Source: Bacillus sp. BHET2
GTDB lineage: Bacteria > Bacillota > Bacilli > Bacillales > Bacillaceae_B
NCBI RefSeq assembly: GCF_005938125.1
Contig: NZ_VCQN01000006.1
Coordinates: 36,786 to 100,785 of the forward strand
Reading direction: 5' to 3'
Length of the DNA stretch: 64,000 nt
Shown: positions 43,227 through 52,116 of the stretch, piece after piece
Position numbering within the stretch: the first letter of the stretch is position 1
Layout of the letters: every line of letters begins with the position of its first letter
The notes under the pieces: generated by a model
Told to the model about the DNA's origin: nothing
What the model saw: only the letters and a program-made list of their open reading frames with translations
Database searches by the model: none
Program-made: the position numbers and the translations under genes

Positions 43227-45056
43227 TTAATTTATTAACTGGGATATAGCTTCTTCGACCGAACCGCCTAAGTTATTTTTTAAACCAGCCAACCTTCTTA
43301 TTTTCCAGTCAGCCAAACTTTCTTCATTATTTTTTAGTTCATTACTGATATATTGAACTCTTCGTATTTGAAATTCTTCAATTGTCTCTGTCCTTTGAAG
43401 TATTAATTCCTGTGTTCTGGGTAGCTTGCTTAGATTTTTTTGCAGCAAACTTCTGATACCTAAATTTGCTCCTATTCTTGAAATAGTAACTCTTACTGGA
43501 GGCTCTAATCTCAGTAATTCTTTAATCTTCTCTTTTACTAATTGCAAATAAAATATATCTCTCTCTTCCCAATCCACACGAGGTTTAGCCTCCTTCCGCG
43601 CATGAGCATTCTTTGGATAATTTGCTTTAAGCCAATCTTTATCATTTCGGTAAAGATACATATAAACAGACTGATTAAGCCCTCTCAATTCCGTAATACT
43701 ACTAGAATTATTTTTTAGCAATTCCAACCAAACTTGTTTCCTCTCATTTAACAAATCATTTTTTTTAACACTTATTGCTTCAAATACTATTTCATTCTTC
43801 ACCAGATTTGTGTACTTAATTACTGTTTTTGTATCGACACCGAGTATTCTTGCAATTTCCCTATAGCTATGTTTACGGGTACTTATTAGTTCACCTAATT
43901 TACCCTTCCAAACTGGTCCAAAATCTTTTATCTTACTTATTATAGGTAAGGAGTCAATACCTTGTTTAACCTCTTTAGAATAATATTCAAAACCACACCC
44001 ACATTTAAATAAACCTATTTGTTTATTGGTCCGGGCACATATTATAAATTCCACCTTATTTATTACAGGCTGTTTATAATGTGAAGAAGCCTTGTTCAGG
44101 CAAGGATAAGGTCCAGAACCAAAGGGATCCTTATCCTTGTAACCATTCATATTACTTGTTTCTTCCAAGAAAGTTGATATTAGTACATGCCTAATTGGAT
44201 GAAACGTTTTTCTATGTTTTCTAGTGATTGCCTTTAACCAACAGGATTCATCATAATAATCTACGTTGGATTGTAATTTTTGTAGGATACCTTCGCTGTA
44301 AAACGCCCTAAACCTTTCAAAGAGTAACCTCTGGTCAACTCTCCCACTATCCTTCAAAAAACCTTTTTCAGCTAACTGGCTCTTATAATTAGTTAGGTGA
44401 ACAGAATTTTCTGATAATAGAAGTTCTAATTTTTTTGCGATCTTCAATAAAACAGAACGTTCTGCTGGGATGAAATTTTCCTTAAAGGCTTTATCTATAC
44501 AATTATCATTTCTAGCCGCAACAAATTCATGGCGGTTTATCGGTCTAAAGGACACATTACTTTTTTGAAGTTCACATTCATGTATTGTACAAACTAAAAC
44601 TCCAGGTAGCTGATGTTGGATCTTCCAGTATGGTTCTCCCAGTGTCTTAGAATAATCACATAGACACTGAGGACAGAAATAAAAGAAATCTTTTTCTTTT
44701 ATCTCACTAGACATTCCCCCAATCAGATGTATGGCCCCAAGTTCTTCGCTAGTTTTCATTAATTCAAGAACTCTTACTTGAAACTCCATACTAGTAAACC
44801 TAGTATAATAATAGTAAAAGGTATGTTTCTCAATTAACTCGTCTAATTTAATTGTAATAAAGGGTGAGACCTTCTGGTAAAAGGCAGCCAAGTTAGAAGG
44901 TAAATCTGGAACAGCCAATTGGCTTTCCTTATCAAATAAGTCCCTCATGGTTTCTTTTATACTCTCATTAGGTGAATGAACATGGTACCTTGCAAACCAA
45001 CTATAAAGTAGTTCGTCATTATAAAGTCTTGGTATAAACCCGAGTTGGGGAATCAC
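43227..45056 (-). CDS. tnsD: TnsD family target-site selector
   Basis: A 609-aa protein beginning FIPRLYNDELLYSWFARYHVHSP, a TnsD/TniQ hallmark. A zinc-finger motif FCPQCLCDYSKTLGEPYWKIQHQLPGVLVCTIHE follows. Its C-terminal part has helix-turn-helix segments (YREIARILGVDTKTVIKY). In Tn7, TnsD binds the 3' end of glmS and recruits TnsC. The start overlaps the tnsC stop by four bases (ATGA), as expected for coupled translation. Insertion of this element at attTn7 implies that at least one encoded TnsD recognises glmS. Assignment of that role to this copy is by operon order. Confidence 0.9.
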   Translation of the reverse strand: MIPQLGFIPRLYNDELLYSWFARYHVHSPNESIKETMRDLFDKESQLAVPDLPSNLAAFYQKVSPFITIKLDELIEKHTFYYYYTRFTSMEFQVRVLELMKTSEELGAIHLIGGMSSEIKEKDFFYFCPQCLCDYSKTLGEPYWKIQHQLPGVLVCTIHECELQKSNVSFRPINRHEFVAARNDNCIDKAFKENFIPAERSVLLKIAKKLELLLSENSVHLTNYKSQLAEKGFLKDSGRVDQRLLFERFRAFYSEGILQKLQSNVDYYDESCWLKAITRKHRKTFHPIRHVLISTFLEETSNMNGYKDKDPFGSGPYPCLNKASSHYKQPVINKVEFIICARTNKQIGLFKCGCGFEYYSKEVKQGIDSLPIISKIKDFGPVWKGKLGELISTRKHSYREIARILGVDTKTVIKYTNLVKNEIVFEAISVKKNDLLNERKQVWLELLKNNSSSITELRGLNQSVYMYLYRNDKDWLKANYPKNAHARKEAKPRVDWEERDIFYLQLVKEKIKELLRLEPPVRVTISRIGANLGIRSLLQKNLSKLPRTQELILQRTETIEEFQIRRVQYISNELKNNEESLADWKIRRLAGLKNNLGGSVEEAISQLIN

Positions 45057-46645
45057 ATGGAAAACTCCTTCATTGGATCTTTTATATATCCAGCATTATG
45101 CAAGGAATCATATGCTCTCAGTTTTTCCTTCTTCCCCTTTTCCACAATCACTTGTAGAACATTTGTCTTGGCAGCTTGTTTCTGTACATCTCGTCTTTGT
45201 TGCATTTTATCTTCTTTCTCGTTGATATATTCCATTGACTTCTGTAGTATTATCTGGGGATTATCCTCTTTTGTTTCTTTAATTATCTTTTTAACGGTTT
45301 TTTCTGCTTCTTTCGCTGGGATATCTAACGATATTAAAGCGCTTATTACTTTCTCCATTACTGATCCTTCAAATTTTTGTTTTTCTTCCTCCTGAAGCTC
45401 CTTTCGCTTTTGCATTGAGGCTCTAAGATCGATCTTTGATTTTCTCTCTTCTAAAAACCTTGATAAATTCATTGGGGCTATATCTTCATATTGCTGAATT
45501 TCTGACCATATTCCTCTTTTTAGAGCATTTAGCATAGGTTGAATCAATTTTAAATCTTCTTTAGCGACTACCTTTATTAATTTTGAAGTTATTACCTCGG
45601 TACCTGTTTCAATAGCTCTGCTTTGCGCTAAAGAGTATAACTTCACAGCTACGTCCACTATTCCTTGGCTCTCTTCATAAAGCGTTTCTTTTAGCTCAGT
45701 AGATAACTCGACCTTCTTCTTCGTCCACTGATATTTCCACATTCCTTCAATTAACATATCCCAATCATCATCTTGTTTCATTTGTTCCCAGACAATGTCA
45801 CCTTGCCCGCTTCCTCTTCTAGCTTGTCTAAAGTCTTGTTGAAGAATGGATTTGGCTTTCATAGTCCCTATTAACACAATTGGGATCCCTATTTCATTAA
45901 TCAAAGTAACGAAGAAGTTCATCATTTTTTCTGATCCATTGTCCCTTGTAGCAGAAATAAGATGCTGAATTTCGTCTATAATAAGAGCCCCTACACAATG
46001 TAACCTTGCAACCCTCCCCATTTGAATAACTAATTGACTTATTGAATTACTTCTTTTAGCAAACTTACTAAAGTAGTTCGTTCCTATCAATTCATCCACT
46101 TTAAAGAAGAAATCAAAACAGAGAGTTTTCAAAGAGCCATCGTGTGGACAATTTAACTTTAACGACACGATCTGTATTCTGTTAATTGGGTAGGTGTGTA
46201 AAATAACTTTTGGGTATAAGGATAGAACTTGCTCAATCGCAGTTGTCTTCCCTATCCCGGAGTACCCCATAAATGTAAAACTAGAAGCGGCCGGTACTGA
46301 ACTAACCTTAAAACCCCTTAAATGTTTCACTTCATCAGCGTTAAGTGGGTTTCTTGTAATGTAGCCTGTTCTAATTAACCTAGAAAAACGCCTCTCTAAA
46401 TCAAGGTGTTGACTGACTGGCTGAAAGAACTGTTGCAATCTAAATAACATTTGATATCTAATCTCACTTGATAATTCTCGTTCTTTCTCTGAATAAAGTG
46501 GCTTAATACGCATGTTTTTATATGCTTCATTTGTTGAATAAATCTCAGGTAGCGCCTCAATTAATGGGTTTCCCTTATATTCTTCAATCACTTGCTCTAT
46601 ATATTCAGCATTTAGATAAGAAAATTCACTAGTCGATTCTTCCAT
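45053..46645 (-). CDS. tnsC: TnsC-like AAA+ transposition regulator ATPase
   Basis: A 530-aa protein. Walker A is GYSGIGKTT (residues 127-135), Walker B ALIIDEIQHL near 225, and a sensor-like LIGTMKAKSIL follows. A long C-terminal helical, charged tail (residues about 400-500) has no counterpart in compact TnsC proteins; it may mediate contacts to TnsA/TnsB or TnsD. TnsC polymerises on target DNA and passes the target signal to the transposase. Position between tnsB and tnsD is canonical. The gene starts 13 bp after tnsB. Confidence 0.92.
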   Translation of the reverse strand: MEESTSEFSYLNAEYIEQVIEEYKGNPLIEALPEIYSTNEAYKNMRIKPLYSEKERELSSEIRYQMLFRLQQFFQPVSQHLDLERRFSRLIRTGYITRNPLNADEVKHLRGFKVSSVPAASSFTFMGYSGIGKTTAIEQVLSLYPKVILHTYPINRIQIVSLKLNCPHDGSLKTLCFDFFFKVDELIGTNYFSKFAKRSNSISQLVIQMGRVARLHCVGALIIDEIQHLISATRDNGSEKMMNFFVTLINEIGIPIVLIGTMKAKSILQQDFRQARRGSGQGDIVWEQMKQDDDWDMLIEGMWKYQWTKKKVELSTELKETLYEESQGIVDVAVKLYSLAQSRAIETGTEVITSKLIKVVAKEDLKLIQPMLNALKRGIWSEIQQYEDIAPMNLSRFLEERKSKIDLRASMQKRKELQEEEKQKFEGSVMEKVISALISLDIPAKEAEKTVKKIIKETKEDNPQIILQKSMEYINEKEDKMQQRRDVQKQAAKTNVLQVIVEKGKKEKLRAYDSLHNAGYIKDPMKEFSM

Positions 46646-46658
46646 TGATCATTCTCCT

Positions 46659-48803
46659 TTAATCGTTTTCAGCCAAGTCTTGTTCTTCCAATAGCTCTTT
46701 GATTGATGGACGCTTATATTCTTCCTCTCCAGGCTGTTCTTCTATTACATCTGTATTTATATTATTTTCATCCTCTGGACTTAAATCAAATGCCTCTCTT
46801 TCCCTGTTTGCATCTTTTTCTTTTTTTCTGTCTGGATTAATAGAGCTTACTTTTGCTGAATTACTTTGGTCAACTATTTTATCCTCACTATTTTTAATTG
46901 CATTTTCTATAATAAATTCCGTTTCGCTTATAGAATCTATATCCTTCTGAAGCTGCTCATGCTCATTTTGTTTAGCAATCCACTTCTCATGTTCATGTAA
47001 GTAAATTACTTCATGGAGATCTTTGTTTTCATACTTATGTTGATGTTCAAGAAGATAACAAGTGTCAATTGAATCCTCAAATTCATTAACCAGATATATT
47101 TTAGAAGTGTTCCTTGGATCATATGCTACATCGACTTTCCATGTACCTTTATTACGTGCAATGGTATGCCAATTCTCACTAGTCGCCTTCTCAGACGTGT
47201 ACAACATGCTATTCATCTTAATCCCAGTGGCTGTCACAGTAGCTTTACTTCTTGGAAGTAAATTTAATTTTACAATTTCGGGAGAATGATAAGTCAGGCT
47301 TCCTGATCGATTCTTTACCCCCCAGTTCCATAATTCAATAGGACATGGTTTCACGTCTTGTTCTATCATCTCTAGATCCCGAGGATAGTTTTGTAAATAT
47401 TTCTTGGTATTATGACTAATCACTTGGCGAATAATAATTTCAGAAAAATCTTCTATGGTTAGCTTTGCATCCAAACGATAATCTTTCGCTCCCCTTTGTC
47501 TAAAGTCAGTATCGATATATCCTGGCAAGAGTGGTTTAACTTTTTGATGTAAAATATCAAAGTGTTTCTCAACAATCCCCTTCCAATCAGCACGATAAGG
47601 TGCAGCGTTTTCAACGTATAAATCGAACGCATCAATTAACCTTTCAATATTATATCCTTCTAATTCACCTCTATCAGCCAAAAATAGTTCAGGTAAATGT
47701 TCACACGGCCATTGTTCTTTGGTAATAGTAATCCCGTACTCTTTGCAGAACTCCACTTTGTCTGTCACAGTATTAGCAATTGCCATCATTGCACCTAACC
47801 ATGAGGGTCCTTCTAAACCGATGTATAAGCCTGCTACCATACGGCTGAATACATCAATAACCAAGTACACAACCGGACGACCTATTATCCAATTGGGATT
47901 ATACCTAGAAACTAAATAGACATCTGCGATTGTTGCGTCAATTTGAAAACGTGAACCCGGGCCAAAGGTTTCATAAGTTGAAGAACCAAGTATAGCTCTG
48001 TGATCTTTTTCAAATTTTTTCTTCCCCAATTTTGCTTTTAAGGTCTCCTCAATTTCGTGCTCCTTTTTATACCAATAACGATACTGTCTCATTGTAGGAA
48101 CAACAGAGCTATCTTTAATAATTACTTTTTCTATCCCGTCTTCACCAATGTATATATCTTCCGCAAAAAAATCTCTTATCATAAAATTATAAGCATCTTG
48201 TAAAGTGGTTTTTTTCGCGTTTTTCAAGTAATGTTTGACGAACGAGACCCTTAGAATTTTCTTGGTAGCTTCGTCAATATTTATTAAAGAAGCACCTTCT
48301 TTAAACTTCGGTTTCCTTCCTATTCGTCCATTTTTAGCTGTTTTCTCTTTCCCTCTACCTCCTGAATTCTTATAATCCGGTATTAAAGCATTGGGATTCT
48401 TACCTCGCTGCCAATACCTCCTCAGATATTTATAAACGGTCATCTTTGTAATACCATGTTCAGTCATTACTTCTTCTATGAGCTTACCTCTCTTTTCTCT
48501 TACAAATATGTCAGGCTCATTTCTTGCAATGTCTTTTATAACTTCCCATGCCCTCTCTTTATTCTCTCTCTCAACACTAGAAAGGTTCCCACTATTTATA
48601 AGATATGGATCTTTACGATGCTTTACAATTTCTCCGTTAATTATATCCTCGACAATATCGCTAACTCTCCTTACTAGAGGCAATCCCTTTTTACAGTCTA
48701 CGTCTATGACATAGGCCACAATATTTCCGGGGTCAACCCATAGAACCCTTAAAATACTCTTTGACCGTTTTTCTTCTAATAATTCATTTACATATATATT
48801 CAT
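46659..48803 (-). CDS. tnsB: TnsB-like DDE transposase
   Basis: A 714-aa protein with N-terminal helix-turn-helix domains (ITKMTVYKYLRRYWQRG near residues 118-134) and an RNase-H-like catalytic core. The triad is Asp289 (QIDAT), Asp377 (FLADRGE) and Glu412 (WKGIVEKHFD); the 88- and 35-residue spacing equals that of Tn7 TnsB. A Mu-type C-terminal beta barrel follows, then a low-complexity acidic tail that should contact TnsC. TnsB cuts and joins the 3' ends. Its ATG lies one base after the tnsA stop. Confidence 0.94.
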   Translation of the reverse strand: MNIYVNELLEEKRSKSILRVLWVDPGNIVAYVIDVDCKKGLPLVRRVSDIVEDIINGEIVKHRKDPYLINSGNLSSVERENKERAWEVIKDIARNEPDIFVREKRGKLIEEVMTEHGITKMTVYKYLRRYWQRGKNPNALIPDYKNSGGRGKEKTAKNGRIGRKPKFKEGASLINIDEATKKILRVSFVKHYLKNAKKTTLQDAYNFMIRDFFAEDIYIGEDGIEKVIIKDSSVVPTMRQYRYWYKKEHEIEETLKAKLGKKKFEKDHRAILGSSTYETFGPGSRFQIDATIADVYLVSRYNPNWIIGRPVVYLVIDVFSRMVAGLYIGLEGPSWLGAMMAIANTVTDKVEFCKEYGITITKEQWPCEHLPELFLADRGELEGYNIERLIDAFDLYVENAAPYRADWKGIVEKHFDILHQKVKPLLPGYIDTDFRQRGAKDYRLDAKLTIEDFSEIIIRQVISHNTKKYLQNYPRDLEMIEQDVKPCPIELWNWGVKNRSGSLTYHSPEIVKLNLLPRSKATVTATGIKMNSMLYTSEKATSENWHTIARNKGTWKVDVAYDPRNTSKIYLVNEFEDSIDTCYLLEHQHKYENKDLHEVIYLHEHEKWIAKQNEHEQLQKDIDSISETEFIIENAIKNSEDKIVDQSNSAKVSSINPDRKKEKDANREREAFDLSPEDENNINTDVIEEQPGEEEYKRPSIKELLEEQDLAEND

Positions 48804-48804
48804 T

Positions 48805-49617
48805 TTATACCCTCATCTGATCAGTATTTTCTTCCCTAATTTTCAGTTGAGCTATATCAATTTTACTAGGAGTAAACCTAGTGTTCATATCTAATAAAAT
48901 ATCCTTCCTTGCTACAAGATGTTTAAATACGGAAAGTGCTTCCCCTGGTTCACTTAGGTATTCCTCCTCAAATTTATTTAGGAAGTTAATCAACCTGCCG
49001 TTTTCCTTCCTAAGCAATTGAGTCATTAATTTTAGAAATGTATTTTCATGGTTAGAAAAATAACTCTTATGAAATTTTTTTAGGTTTTCTACAAATATTA
49101 CTGGAATGTCTTTATCAGTTACTATTCCAAAATCCACCTGGTTTTCTTCCCAGTATTGTCTTTCAATCTCAAATAAATCAATTTTCCTCTTTTCATCTAA
49201 ATCCTTTGAATACTTCGTAGTCCTAGCCAGGTATTTTATTTCCCCTCCTTCGCTCTTTGAAATAAGGAAGTCAGTTGTCATAACAATAGGTACTCCATTT
49301 TCATTATTAACTGGATGGTTTATACCCTTTTCCTCAGCAATTTTCATAGTATACTCTCTGTCCAGTGGAAACTGCTCCCTGATATCAATCACATCCTCTG
49401 CCCAATCCATTAGAAGCAAATAATTCTTTTCCAAGTCAGAGAGCAATTGATGTTGCCTACCTGACTTCCAACCTTTAAAACGATGTGACCTGCCAATAGA
49501 AGGTACATCTTGAATGGTTAACCATGGTTTGTAATTGTGAAATTCACCTTTTCCTCGACCTTCCTTATAATATTTAGCGATTTTCTCCTCCGTCCAACCC
49601 GTTTTACGCTTAGCCAT
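48805..49617 (-). CDS. tnsA: TnsA-like endonuclease subunit of transposase
   Basis: A 270-aa protein with the restriction-endonuclease-like fold of TnsA. Candidate catalytic residues are Glu63 (SDLEKNY), Asp116 (MTTDFLIS) and Lys135 (LARTTKYSK), close to Glu63/Asp114/Lys132 of Tn7 TnsA. The C-terminal half is a helix-turn-helix-like domain that in Tn7 binds TnsC. TnsA cleaves the 5' ends, so this element should transpose by cut-and-paste rather than by cointegrate formation. It is the first gene of the leftward tns operon, reading from the palindrome-containing promoter region. Confidence 0.92.
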   Translation of the reverse strand: MAKRKTGWTEEKIAKYYKEGRGKGEFHNYKPWLTIQDVPSIGRSHRFKGWKSGRQHQLLSDLEKNYLLLMDWAEDVIDIREQFPLDREYTMKIAEEKGINHPVNNENGVPIVMTTDFLISKSEGGEIKYLARTTKYSKDLDEKRKIDLFEIERQYWEENQVDFGIVTDKDIPVIFVENLKKFHKSYFSNHENTFLKLMTQLLRKENGRLINFLNKFEEEYLSEPGEALSVFKHLVARKDILLDMNTRFTPSKIDIAQLKIREENTDQMRV

Positions 49618-49639
49618 AACTTCACTTCCTTCGATTTTA

Positions 49640-49771
49640 CTTGTAAGATTTTAAGAGTAGTTCATAATACAATTAAGGTGTATATGCTTATCTGTATAGC
49701 CAAGATGAAATATAGGTATACCTATATTTTTTATAAGTATACCATATATATTTTAACAAGGGGGTAAATAT
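49640..49771. promoter_or_regulatory. Divergent tns/XRE promoter region with palindromic operator
   Basis: A perfect 22-bp palindrome with the core TATAGGTATACCTATA occupies 49708-49729. A second GTATACC half-site follows at 49737-49743, with short TATA-rich stretches around. The region separates tnsA (-) from the XRE gene (+), so the palindrome is the likely binding site of that regulator and could repress both. Confidence 0.65.
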
Positions 49772-50287
49772 GTGGTAAATTTAGGAGAGAGAGTTAAATT
49801 TTTAAGAAGGTGTTTTTCAATGAATCAAAACACCTTCTCAGAGCATATAAAAATTTCTCAAGCAGCCTTAAGCGATATAGAGAAAGGTAAAACTAATCCA
49901 TCTGTAATCACAATTCAAAAGATAAGTGAAGAATTTGGTGTTTCAACTGATTGGATAATTAAAGGGGATAAAATGATAAGTGAAGAGTACATGGAGAATG
50001 ATAAACCAAAAGTGATGTTTAGATATTTTACAAAACAATTGGCAGAAGTCCATAGATATATCCATGAAAACTTTAATATACCAAAACCACAAGTAGATAA
50101 CTTAATACATAGTTATCTTACAGATCTCTATTTAACGAATTTGTCCGATGAAGAAAGAGTACTGAAAGAAAATATTGACCTGCTAAACCCAAAGGAGAAA
50201 TCTGAAATCCTCTTTATACTGAACGGCCTTGTGACGAATAAACTATACTCAAGGAACTCTAAAGATTGGGAAGAACCCTCCTCTTAA
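49772..50287 (+). CDS. XRE family transcriptional regulator
   Basis: A 171-aa protein with an N-terminal Cro/CI helix-turn-helix (LGERVKFLRRCFSMNQNTFSEHIKISQAALSDIEKG to FGVSTDWIIKGD). A C-terminal helical region is probably for dimerisation. The start GTG follows AAGGGGG; the overlapping ATG at 49770 leads only to a stop. It is divergent from tnsA with a palindrome between, which suggests control of transposition genes and autoregulation. Its 3' end faces the rnlB gene across a terminator. Confidence 0.85.
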   Translation: MVNLGERVKFLRRCFSMNQNTFSEHIKISQAALSDIEKGKTNPSVITIQKISEEFGVSTDWIIKGDKMISEEYMENDKPKVMFRYFTKQLAEVHRYIHENFNIPKPQVDNLIHSYLTDLYLTNLSDEERVLKENIDLLNPKEKSEILFILNGLVTNKLYSRNSKDWEEPSS

Positions 50288-50325
50288 AAACAGCCAACCA
50301 TAGATTTATGGTTGGCTGTTCAAAT
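50287..50325 (+). terminator. Intrinsic terminator of the XRE gene
   Basis: CAGCCAACCATA and TATGGTTGGCTG pair around a short loop, flanked by A and T tracts. Confidence 0.85.
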
Positions 50326-50485
50326 TTAAAACTCTTTATACTTAAGGATTATTTTAGGTGCTTGCTCACTATAGTTACACATATTTTACTATTACTTATA
50401 AAGTTTTTAACAGTATACCAGCGCCATAACTAACTAATAAAAAAGGTTCAACGATAAATGGTCATATCAGATGGACTGATAAATT

Positions 50486-50521
50486 AAAAAATGATCTATG
50501 TATACATCCATAGATCATTAC
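50486..50521 (-). terminator. Intrinsic terminator of the rnhC-rnlA-rnlB operon
   Basis: On the minus strand AATGATCTATG and CATAGATCATT form a stem, followed by six T. It lies 33 bases after the rnlB stop. Confidence 0.8.
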
Positions 50522-50553
50522 TGTCTTAATTATATTTGTAATTTTGAAGTTGA

Positions 50554-50913
50554 TTAAAAAACTTTACCTTGTTTTAGAAGATACTGATACGATCTAGGCA
50601 GTATACTATTTTCTAAATAATTCACATGTTTCTTATAAAATTCTAAGACTTTAATTTTTAACTTTACATCTACGTTTAATGGTTTAAAGGAAGTATAATC
50701 AAAAGTGTTACCATTAAATTCAGCCTCTAAAAACCTATTTGAAGAAACACCGTTAGAGAGAAGCAAATCAAATAATACCTTGCCTTGAAATTGCGCATTT
50801 AATTCACCCTCAATGTCCTCCAGTTCTTCTATAGGACTAATAAAAGATGTAGAAAATACTACGCAAGGATACCCTTCAACTTCATAATCTTTATGAATTT
50901 CATAATTTTTCAT
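50554..50913 (-). CDS. rnlB: RnlB-family antitoxin
   Basis: About 119 aa from ATG 50913, six bases after AGGTG; the in-frame GTG at 50922 would use that same sequence. The central segment GKVLFDLLLSNGVSSNRFLEAEF aligns with the conserved GEILFDLLCANG region of E. coli RnlB, and its size (123 aa in E. coli) agrees. RnlB neutralises the RnlA endoribonuclease by direct binding. It is the last gene of the operon, 27 bp after rnlA, so toxin precedes antitoxin as in E. coli. Sequence identity outside the core is low. Confidence 0.82.
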   Translation of the reverse strand: MKNYEIHKDYEVEGYPCVVFSTSFISPIEELEDIEGELNAQFQGKVLFDLLLSNGVSSNRFLEAEFNGNTFDYTSFKPLNVDVKLKIKVLEFYKKHVNYLENSILPRSYQYLLKQGKVF

Positions 50914-50940
50914 AATCATCACCTAATATAAAAAGGATTT

Positions 50941-52047
50941 TTATCTCCTTGAAGCAACACCATTGAGTTCTTTATGTGCAATTTCAATTAATGATAAAAC
51001 ATCCGAAACAATCGTTTCTGCCTCTTGCTTTGTTTCAATAATTCGGGTTGCTGCATCAATTGCTTCAACATGGAATAATTTATGCCTGTGTTTGTTATAG
51101 TAATTATATAAATCTTCAATGACTTTTTTAACAACCACACTACCATCAATGTCTAATTTATCGACTAATAATTCCTGTTTTCTTAATACACCATTATACC
51201 CAAAATAATCTCCAAACCCGTCCTTTTTTATTCTTACCCCTTTTGAAAGGAATATACTCTTTAAAACGCCCTCCAAGGTCTTTAATGCAGGAAAGGCAAA
51301 CGGCGAGTAATCTTCTAATGGAATATCAATTTTATTTAATGCCAAGGATCCTGACAATATCTTCTTTTGATTCTCTCCTAAAAAATTATATGCAGAAGGC
51401 ATTAGTTCCTGCATTTCTTCTCTTATTTCCTCAGGACTAATTTCAACACTAAAGAATTCTGATTGGTTCTTTATAACCTCATCAAATGGAAAATAACCTG
51501 ATAATAAACAAGTTATTTCCTGATACAAAAACATTGGTTTACCCTGTATCTGAAGCCTTTTATTACCGAAATACTTTAATGTTAATTTATCACCAATGTT
51601 ACTCTTATATTGGTAGAGGGTATAATTATTTGATTCGTTATAGCTTTGGTTTATTTTTTTTACACCTTCAAGTTCTTCATCAAAGAATTGAAGGATCATT
51701 TTAAGTTCCTCTTCGTCTATGGGGTGTACAGAATAGGACCTACTTATAACATCTGTATGCTTATAAGTTAACTTACCTAAGATATGCGTGGCAATTTCAA
51801 CGCTAACATCTTGGTTTTGACCTACAGTTGGCCTTATTGTGGTTTTATCATCATTATTAAAGTAAAAGTCCAAAAGCATAATTTTACTATCTGCCTGAAT
51901 TATACATCTATGTTGGACACCGCCCACTAAAGTAATCGGTGAAATTTCAAAAGATTCAAACTTTTCTTCTGCATATTCTTGAATCCAATCTAACAGGCGA
52001 TCCCTATCCAATAATAAACCCTTAAAAGGATTGGTTTTTTTACTCAT
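50941..52047 (-). CDS. rnlA: RnlA-family endoribonuclease toxin
   Basis: A 368-aa protein of E. coli RnlA length (357 aa). Shared features are a central LQIQGKPMFLYQEI, the C-terminal-domain entry FPALKTLEGVLKS, the loop DGFGDYFGYN, and the HEPN-type active site NKHRHKLFHVE with Arg321-x4-His326, followed by DAATRII. In E. coli RnlA (RNase LS) degrades mRNA, halts growth after phage T4 infection when RnlB is lost, and is countered by phage Dmd; RNase HI stimulates it. Here an RNase HIII gene lies 69 bp upstream. GGAGTG precedes the ATG. Confidence 0.87.
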   Translation of the reverse strand: MSKKTNPFKGLLLDRDRLLDWIQEYAEEKFESFEISPITLVGGVQHRCIIQADSKIMLLDFYFNNDDKTTIRPTVGQNQDVSVEIATHILGKLTYKHTDVISRSYSVHPIDEEELKMILQFFDEELEGVKKINQSYNESNNYTLYQYKSNIGDKLTLKYFGNKRLQIQGKPMFLYQEITCLLSGYFPFDEVIKNQSEFFSVEISPEEIREEMQELMPSAYNFLGENQKKILSGSLALNKIDIPLEDYSPFAFPALKTLEGVLKSIFLSKGVRIKKDGFGDYFGYNGVLRKQELLVDKLDIDGSVVVKKVIEDLYNYYNKHRHKLFHVEAIDAATRIIETKQEAETIVSDVLSLIEIAHKELNGVASRR

Positions 52048-52116
52048 CTTAGAGTCACTCCAAATTCGTTACATTTTATCATATTTTTACATTTATAACA
52101 AGACAAAAAAATAACT

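Noticed and set aside
41338..49617. CRISPR-associated (CAST) type transposon
   Set aside because: TnsD-sized proteins are present instead of short TniQ, no Cas12k or Cascade genes and no repeat-spacer array are visible.
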